Positions 55,937-64,000 of a stretch of DNA of 64,000 nucleotides are shown one piece after another (the stretch's first letter is position 1; every line of letters starts with the position of its first letter). The notes beneath the pieces are model-generated. The model saw only the letters and a program-made list of their open reading frames with translations, made no database searches and was not told the origin of the DNA. The position numbers and the translations under genes are program-made. The stretch is taken from contig NZ_BMLX01000005.1 of NCBI RefSeq assembly GCF_014645535.1, positions 124,001 to 188,000 on the forward strand, written 5' to 3'. This stretch comes from Silvimonas iriomotensis (lineage in GTDB: Bacteria; Pseudomonadota; Gammaproteobacteria; Burkholderiales; Chitinibacteraceae).

Positions 55937-57847
55937 TCAGGCTTCGGTAGCCGGGGTGGTCGTTGCTGCCGGCGCATCACCGCTGGGGCGATCACCGGAC
56001 GGCGATGCCGGCTTGGTCGGCGGCGACTTCGGCGGACGCGGATCGCGGCCATCCATGATGTCGTTGATCTGGTCGATATCGATGGTTTCCCAATCCAGCA
56101 ACGCCTTGGTCATGGCTTCGACCTTGTCGCGGTTGGTTTCCAGCAGATTGCGCGCCAGGGCGTACTGCTCATCGATAATGCGGCGGATTTCCGCATCGAC
56201 TTGCTGCATGGTGCTTTCGGACACGCTCTTGTGCGTCGTCACCGAACGACCGAGGAACACTTCACCTTCGTTCTCGCCGTACACCATCGGGCCCAGCTTG
56301 TCGCTCATACCGTAGCGGGTCACCATGTCGCGGGCCATTTGCGTGGCACGCTCAAAGTCGTTGGAAGCGCCGGTGGTCATCTGATTCATGAACACCTCTT
56401 CTGCGATCCGGCCACCAAACAGGATGGCGATGCGGTTCAGCAGGTACTGGCGGTCATAAGCGTAACGGTCTTCTTCCGGCAGTTGCATGGTCACACCCAG
56501 CGCACGGCCGCGCGGGATAATGGTGACCTTGTGCACTGGATCAGACTTGGGCAGCAGTTTGGCGACCACAGCGTGACCGGATTCGTGGTACGCGGTGTTC
56601 TTCTTTTCTTCTTCCGACATCACCATGGTGCGGCGTTCCGCGCCCATCATGATCTTGTCCTTGGCGGACTCGAAATCTTCCATGTCAACCAGGCGCTTGT
56701 TGCGGCGGGCTGCAAACAAGGCGGCTTCGTTCACAAGGTTAGCCAGATCCGCACCAGAGAAACCTGGCGTACCGCGGGCCAGCACATTGGGCTCCACGTC
56801 GTTGGAGATCGGCACCTTGCGCATGTGCACGCCCAGAATCTGTTCACGGCCACGGATATCCGGCAGCGACACCACCACCTGACGGTCAAAGCGGCCCGGA
56901 CGCAGCAGCGCGGGGTCCAGCACGTCCGGACGGTTGGTCGCAGCAATCACGATCACGCCGGAGTTGCCTTCAAAACCATCCATCTCGACCAGCATCTGGT
57001 TGAGGGTTTGTTCGCGTTCATCGTTACCGCCGCCCATGCCGGCGCCACGCTGGCGGCCAACCGCGTCGATTTCATCGATGAAGATAATGCACGGGGCATT
57101 CTTCTTGGCGTTCTCGAACATGTCACGCACGCGGGCCGCGCCCACGCCGACGAACATTTCGACAAAGTCAGAACCGGAGATCGAGAAGAACGGCACCTTG
57201 GCTTCGCCTGCAATGGCCTTGGCCAGCAGGGTCTTACCGGTACCGGGCGAGCCCACCATCAGGATACCGCGCGGCATGCGGCCGCCCAGGCTCTGGTATT
57301 TGGTCGGGTCACGCAGGTAGTCGACGATTTCGGCGACTTCTTCCTTGGCTTCATCGCAACCGGCCACGTCAGCAAACGTGACCGAGTTGTTGGATTCATC
57401 CAGCATGCGGGCGCGCGATTTGCCAAAGCTGAACGCGCCGCCCTTGCCACCGCCCTGCATCTGTCGCATGAAGAAAACCCACACGCCGATGAGCAGCAGC
57501 ATCGGGAACCAGGAAATGAACAGCTGGGTCAGGAAACCTTGCTCTTCTTCTGCCTTGGCCGAGAACTTGACGTTGTGCTTGATCAGGGTGTCGACCAGGC
57601 GGAAGTCAAACGGCGCATAGGTAGAGAAGGCCGAACCGTCATTGAGCTTGCCGCGCAACCACTGGCCACGCAGCATGTTGCCTTCGATCTCTACCGAGGC
57701 AACGCGGTCCGCTTCAACATTCGACATGAACTGCGAGTACGGCACCTGGCCGACCGTGTCCTGCCGTTTGGTGAACTGATTGAAAACCGTCATCAGAACC
57801 AGACCGATAATCAGCCAGATGGCGATATTCTTACCGAGATTATTCAT
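55937..57847 (-). CDS. ftsH: ATP-dependent zinc metalloprotease FtsH
   Basis: 636 aa. Membrane helices at about 5-24 and 107-126 flank a small periplasmic domain; then the AAA+ domain with Walker A GSPGTGKT (Lys205) and Walker [12 protein letters not shown], and the zinc site HESGH (His421, Glu422, His425). The C terminus is a Pro/Ala/Thr-rich tail of about 30 residues. Degrades membrane proteins and short-lived cytosolic regulators. Follows rlmE as in E. coli. Confidence 0.97.
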   Translation of the reverse strand: MNNLGKNIAIWLIIGLVLMTVFNQFTKRQDTVGQVPYSQFMSNVEADRVASVEIEGNMLRGQWLRGKLNDGSAFSTYAPFDFRLVDTLIKHNVKFSAKAEEEQGFLTQLFISWFPMLLLIGVWVFFMRQMQGGGKGGAFSFGKSRARMLDESNNSVTFADVAGCDEAKEEVAEIVDYLRDPTKYQSLGGRMPRGILMVGSPGTGKTLLAKAIAGEAKVPFFSISGSDFVEMFVGVGAARVRDMFENAKKNAPCIIFIDEIDAVGRQRGAGMGGGNDEREQTLNQMLVEMDGFEGNSGVIVIAATNRPDVLDPALLRPGRFDRQVVVSLPDIRGREQILGVHMRKVPISNDVEPNVLARGTPGFSGADLANLVNEAALFAARRNKRLVDMEDFESAKDKIMMGAERRTMVMSEEEKKNTAYHESGHAVVAKLLPKSDPVHKVTIIPRGRALGVTMQLPEEDRYAYDRQYLLNRIAILFGGRIAEEVFMNQMTTGASNDFERATQMARDMVTRYGMSDKLGPMVYGENEGEVFLGRSVTTHKSVSESTMQQVDAEIRRIIDEQYALARNLLETNRDKVEAMTKALLDWETIDIDQINDIMDGRDPRPPKSPPTKPASPSGDRPSGDAPAATTTPATEA

Positions 57848-57948
57848 TTCCCAAGCCCTTTAACCGGGTAGTACAGCGGGATAAACGCAAGTGCGCATCC
57901 TTGCTCCAGCTGCATAAATGCTTGATGCACAGCGTCAATTCTAACTGC

Positions 57949-58569
57949 TCAAACCTTTTTTTGCTTGCCAAGCAAGTACATTTCCGCGCTACGGTCGCGC
58001 GAAGCTTTCGGTTTACGTGTGGTCACTGTGGCAAAAGTGTCACGCATGGCCGTCATGTATTCGTTATAGCCATAACCCTGGAATACCTTGACCAGAAAAT
58101 GCCCGCCAGGTTTCAAATGATTTTGTGCAAACTCCAGCGCCAGCTCACACAGGTACATTGAGCGGGCCTGATCGGTCACGGCATTCCCAGTGATATTTGG
58201 GGCCATATCGCAAATCACAAGGTCTACTTCACGCTCTTCAAGCAAATCGGTGAAGGTTTTAAGGACAGATTCTTCCCGAAAGTCGCCCTGAATGAAATCC
58301 ACACCCGGAATAAATGGCATTTCCAGGATATCGAGCGCAAACACGCGGCCCTTGTCACCCACCAGTTTTGCCGCCACCTGCGACCAGCTACCCGGTGCCG
58401 CACCAAGGTCAGCCACCCACATGCCGGGTTTGATAAGATGGTCTTTTTCGTTTATTTCCAGCAACTTATATGCTGCGCGCGCGCGGTATCCATCCTTTTG
58501 TGCCATATGAACGTAGTGATCGTTCACATGTTCCTGCAACCACGCGTTGCTGGTTTTAGAGCGTGCCAT
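57949..58569 (-). CDS. rlmE: 23S rRNA 2'-O-ribose U2552 methyltransferase RlmE
   Basis: 206 aa. SAM-binding loop [26 protein letters not shown] and the [10 protein letters not shown] segment supply the K-D-K-E catalytic residues of the FtsJ family. Methylates U2552 late in 50S assembly. The ATG at 58569 matches the family start; it is divergent from yhbY with overlapping leader regions. Confidence 0.96.
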   Translation of the reverse strand: MARSKTSNAWLQEHVNDHYVHMAQKDGYRARAAYKLLEINEKDHLIKPGMWVADLGAAPGSWSQVAAKLVGDKGRVFALDILEMPFIPGVDFIQGDFREESVLKTFTDLLEEREVDLVICDMAPNITGNAVTDQARSMYLCELALEFAQNHLKPGGHFLVKVFQGYGYNEYMTAMRDTFATVTTRKPKASRDRSAEMYLLGKQKKV

Positions 58570-58621
58570 CCGGTACAATCGCCTGTTTATTCAAGGTATT
58601 AAAAGAGGTTTTAAATACAAA

Positions 58622-58942
58622 ATGGAACTTGATTCGGATCAGCGCCGCTATCTGCGCGGCCTCGCCCATCATCTTAATCCGGTCGTCATGATCGGCAACA
58701 ACGGCCTGACCGATGCAGTGATCCGTGAAATCGCCGTGAATCTGGATGCGCATGAGCTCATCAAGATTCGCGTACTGGGCGACGATCGCGAAGCGCGCAC
58801 CCAGTACATGGAACAAATCTGCGCCGAACTGTCTGCCAGCCCGGTACAACATCTGGGCAAGCTGTTGATCATCTATCGCCAGGGCGATGCCGATCGTTCA
58901 CGCATTGAACTGCCCAAGCCGAAAAAGGCAAAAAAGGGCTAA
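58622..58942 (+). CDS. yhbY: YhbY/CRS1-YhbY RNA-binding protein
   Basis: 106 aa. RRYLRGLAHHLNPVVMIGNN with the GNNGLTDAV loop is the CRM RNA-binding motif; the C terminus is a Lys-rich tail. Binds pre-50S particles. The ATG at 58622 is chosen; the frame stays open upstream through the rlmE start, which is not coding. The rlmE/yhbY divergent pair is conserved. Confidence 0.93.
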   Translation: MELDSDQRRYLRGLAHHLNPVVMIGNNGLTDAVIREIAVNLDAHELIKIRVLGDDREARTQYMEQICAELSASPVQHLGKLLIIYRQGDADRSRIELPKPKKAKKG

Positions 58943-58959
58943 GCCCCTACCCTGCCAGC

Positions 58960-58994
58960 ACAAAGGCCCGCGATCAAAGCGGGCCTTTTGTTTT
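58960..58994. terminator. Terminator between yhbY and the DUF4149 gene
   Basis: AAAGGCCCGC (58962-58971) pairs with GCGGGCCTTT (58979-58988), followed by T residues; suits both converging genes. Confidence 0.88.
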
Positions 58995-59020
58995 ATCAGC
59001 GTCAGCCTGCACGCTGCGGC

Positions 59021-59464
59021 TTATTTGCCATCCATATGCCAAACGTACAAGAGGCCGAACAAAGCCTGCAAGGCATAAATGGCAGTGGAAATGGTATGCC
59101 AGTTGGCAAAGCCACCACCAAACACCCCGACCGCGCTCTCGCTCAATGTGGATTTCACACCGGCCAGAATCGGAAAGATCGCAAACTGGTTCACCAGCGT
59201 GCAGACCAGCATGCCGATCAGCAGCCAGAACGGGCCGGTCTGAAACGCACGCAGGCCATCAAACCAGACGCGGTAAACCAGCAAGTACAACCCCGCCACA
59301 ATCCCCAGCCAGCCCATGGCATGCAGAATTTTGGCCGAGAGCACCGCAGCCAGACCGTGGTTGTTGTCCAGCGACAAAAACAGCACCGGCAAGACCAGCA
59401 TGCCGACAATCCACAAGCCGCCAATCCACAAAACCGTCAGAACGTTCTTGAGTCCGTTGCCCAT
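59021..59464 (-). CDS. DUF4149 (TMEM205-like) membrane protein
   Basis: 147 aa with four membrane helices; WIGGLWIVGMLVLPVLF at the N terminus and a conserved FNWHT-like segment (ANWHTISTAIY) at the C terminus mark DUF4149. Function unknown. In many betaproteobacteria it lies next to greA, as here. Confidence 0.85.
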   Translation of the reverse strand: MGNGLKNVLTVLWIGGLWIVGMLVLPVLFLSLDNNHGLAAVLSAKILHAMGWLGIVAGLYLLVYRVWFDGLRAFQTGPFWLLIGMLVCTLVNQFAIFPILAGVKSTLSESAVGVFGGGFANWHTISTAIYALQALFGLLYVWHMDGK

Positions 59465-59470
59465 TATTGT

Positions 59471-59565
59471 GTGAGGAGTGAGGGGTTAGGGGTGAGGCGC
59501 AAAGACGTTGGCAGTGCGGCGCGAAGGGAGCTGTTACAGCTCTCCCCTCACACCTCGCACTCACA
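59471..59565. repeat. Spacer element bounded by inverted heptamer arrays (copy 1)
   Basis: At the left end are four tandem 7-mers, GTGAGGA, GTGAGGG, GTTAGGG, GTGAGGC (59471-59498). At the right end are CCTCACA, CCTCGCA, CTCACAC (59545-59565) on the same strand, that is, the same heptamer inverted. About 46 bases lie between. The right array overlaps the greA stop codon. Confidence 0.7.
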
Positions 59566-60043
59566 CGTATTTCACATCCAGCACTTCGTATTCGCGGATG
59601 CCACCCGGTGCGACCACTTCGGCCACGTCGCCGGCATACTTGCCAATCAGCGCACGGGCGATCGGGCTGGATACGGAAATCTTGCCGTCTTTCAGGTTGG
59701 CTTCGTCATCGCCCACGATCTGATAGGTCACCTGGCTGCCTGCTTCCAGGTCTTCCAGTTCCACGGTCGCGCCAAATACCACGCGGCCTTCGGCGGTGAC
59801 GGCCAGCGAGGCGGGATCAATCACTTGCGAGTTGGACAGCTTGCCTTCCAGCTCTGCAATACGGCCTTCAACGAAGGATTGCTTTTCCTTGGCGGCATCG
59901 TATTCGGCGTTTTCAGACAGATCACCGTGCGAACGGGCTTCGGCGATGGCTGCGATCACTTCCGGACGGGCAACACTCTTCAGTTGTTGCAGTTCCGCCT
60001 TGAGCTTTTCCGCACCGACAACGGTCAGCGGGATCTTGATCAT
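59561..60043 (-). CDS. greA: Transcription elongation factor GreA
   Basis: 160 aa. An N-terminal coiled coil (residues 1-75) carries the acidic tip [15 protein letters not shown]; the C-terminal FKBP-like domain has [12 protein letters not shown] and [14 protein letters not shown]. It rescues backtracked RNA polymerase by transcript cleavage. The ATG at 60043 (GGAGAACAA upstream) gives the usual length. Confidence 0.96.
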   Translation of the reverse strand: MIKIPLTVVGAEKLKAELQQLKSVARPEVIAAIAEARSHGDLSENAEYDAAKEKQSFVEGRIAELEGKLSNSQVIDPASLAVTAEGRVVFGATVELEDLEAGSQVTYQIVGDDEANLKDGKISVSSPIARALIGKYAGDVAEVVAPGGIREYEVLDVKYV

Positions 60044-60159
60044 TTCTTGTTCTCCTGCGGCCCGGCTGTTTCCCTGGCCGGACAAGACAAATCAACTATC
60101 CTGGCCTGTTGTGCGGCAGTGCCAAAGCAGTGTGTCTGCACCCGCAGCGCAAACACCGG

Positions 60160-60177
60160 CATGTACGTCGGTACATG
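60160..60177. promoter_or_regulatory. Perfect 7-bp inverted repeat upstream of greA
   Basis: CATGTAC (60160-60166), GTCG, GTACATG (60171-60177), in the spacer between the carB terminator and greA. Possible operator or hairpin; no further support. Confidence 0.35.
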
Positions 60178-60242
60178 AAGATGTCGGGCAGTGGATGAAA
60201 ACGCAATGCGCAAGCGCCGCCTGTACAGCAGGTCGGGAGACT

Positions 60243-60282
60243 ATAAAAGCACAACCGCCGCCCCAAGCAGGGCGGCGGTTGT
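60243..60282 (-). terminator. Terminator of carB
   Basis: A 13-bp perfect stem pairs 60251-60263 with 60270-60282 (core CCGCCGCCC / GGGCGGCGG); leftward it runs into CTTTTAT. Confidence 0.85.
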
Positions 60283-60304
60283 TGTCGTTTCAGGCTCTAA
60301 GGTA

Positions 60305-63526
<3,222 letters not shown>

Positions 63527-63537
63527 TGGCTTTGCCT

Positions 63538-63677
63538 GTGAGGAGTGAGGCGGGAGCAGTGAGGTGAAGATCACTCAGCACCCGCCGCACCACTTTCATT
63601 CAAATTTTATTGGGAGAGAAAACACGAGCCGCAAGACGCAAGGTTTACACCTCGCGCCTAACGCCTCACGCCTTGCT
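63538..63677. repeat. Spacer element bounded by inverted heptamer arrays (copy 2)
   Basis: At the left end are GTGAGGA, GTGAGGC, GGGAGCA, GTGAGGT (63538-63565). At the right end are CCTCGCG, CCTAACG, CCTCACG, CCTTGCT (63650-63677). Both arrays keep exact 7-base register and are inverted relative to each other; the right one overlaps the carA stop codon. The left array begins 11 bases from the carB ATG. The middle 84 bases are AT-richer and not obviously similar to copy 1. Confidence 0.7.
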
Positions 63678-64000
63678 CATAGACGCAATAAAGCGGTCGA
63701 ACAGGTACGCCACATCGTGCGGGCCCGGGCTGGCTTCAGGGTGACCCTGGAAGCTGAAGGCCGGACGGTCAGTCAGTGCGATACCCTGAACGGTGCCATC
63801 GAACAGCGAACGGTGCGTAATCCGCACATTGCCTGGCAGGCTGGATTCGTCCACCTGGAAGCCGTGGTTCTGGCTGGTGATCATCACGTGACCGGTATCC
63901 AGATCCTGCACCGGGTGGTTGGCGCCGTGGTGACCAAACTTCATCTTGCTGGTTTTGCCACCGGCAGCCAGACCCAGCAACTGATGACCCAGACAGATGC
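63666..64000 (-). CDS. carA: Carbamoyl-phosphate synthase small subunit, 3' part
   Basis: Partial: only the last 111 or so codons are inside the window; the gene continues past base 64000. The class I glutamine amidotransferase active site is at the edge: ICLGHQLLG with the nucleophile Cys, then [12 protein letters not shown] and [13 protein letters not shown] with the catalytic His and Glu. Supplies ammonia from glutamine to CarB. Confidence 0.96.
   Translation of the reverse strand, partial: ICLGHQLLGLAAGGKTSKMKFGHHGANHPVQDLDTGHVMITSQNHGFQVDESSLPGNVRITHRSLFDGTVQGIALTDRPAFSFQGHPEASPGPHDVAYLFDRFIASMSKA

Overview
The window looks like chromosomal DNA of a GC-rich betaproteobacterium. The complete 14-gene nuo operon followed by a DUF2818 gene, the thrS-infC-rpmI-rplT-pheS-pheT-ihfA-merR block, and the rlmE/yhbY divergence next to ftsH-folP-glmM all fit the Neisseriales (Chromobacteriaceae/Chitinibacteraceae type). 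This placement is inferred from gene order and protein sequence only.

Layout. 1-6000: assorted single genes: an LprI-MliC lysozyme-inhibitor fusion, an mdaB-ygiN quinone pair, a HAD phosphatase, an Omp85-type barrel, and a four-domain response regulator with an altered phosphoacceptor. 6065-15944: a complete xylose utilisation locus. xylA, xylB, xylF, xylG and xylH run leftward; xylR and an aldose 1-epimerase run rightward from the shared xylA/xylR control region. Matching promoter/operator blocks precede xylA and xylB, and hairpins separate xylF from xylG. 16465-22554: a soluble PAS-PAS chemoreceptor, an orphan RcsB-like regulator, a P-type cation ATPase and an FKBP isomerase.

22747-24924: the only clearly accessory stretch. 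It holds a truncated alpha/beta hydrolase, the C-terminal remnant of a phage-type adenine methylase and a lower-GC DUF2971 gene, and it abuts the 3' end of tRNA-Pro(GGG). It looks like a decayed element integrated at that tRNA. 24974-32475: translation and IHF genes, including infC with an apparent ATA start. 32684-47803: tRNA-Val, DUF2818 and the nuoA-N operon for respiratory complex I. 47995-49258: tRNA-Leu, secG and tpiA.

49691-53477: the phosphate-specific transporter pstSCAB, with a Pho-box-like site upstream and a strong hairpin between pstS and pstC. 53611-58942: glmM, folP, ftsH, rlmE and yhbY. 59021-64000: a DUF4149 membrane protein, greA, carB and the 3' part of carA, which runs off the window. 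Two intergenic spacers here (after greA, and between carA and carB) are bounded by inverted arrays of a 7-bp repeat. They look like one family of short mobile or structured elements.

No CRISPR array, complete insertion sequence, rRNA operon or recognisable new defence system was seen. The least explained signals are the heptamer-bounded spacer elements, the rearranged response regulator, and several hairpins placed to tune translation or mRNA dosage.
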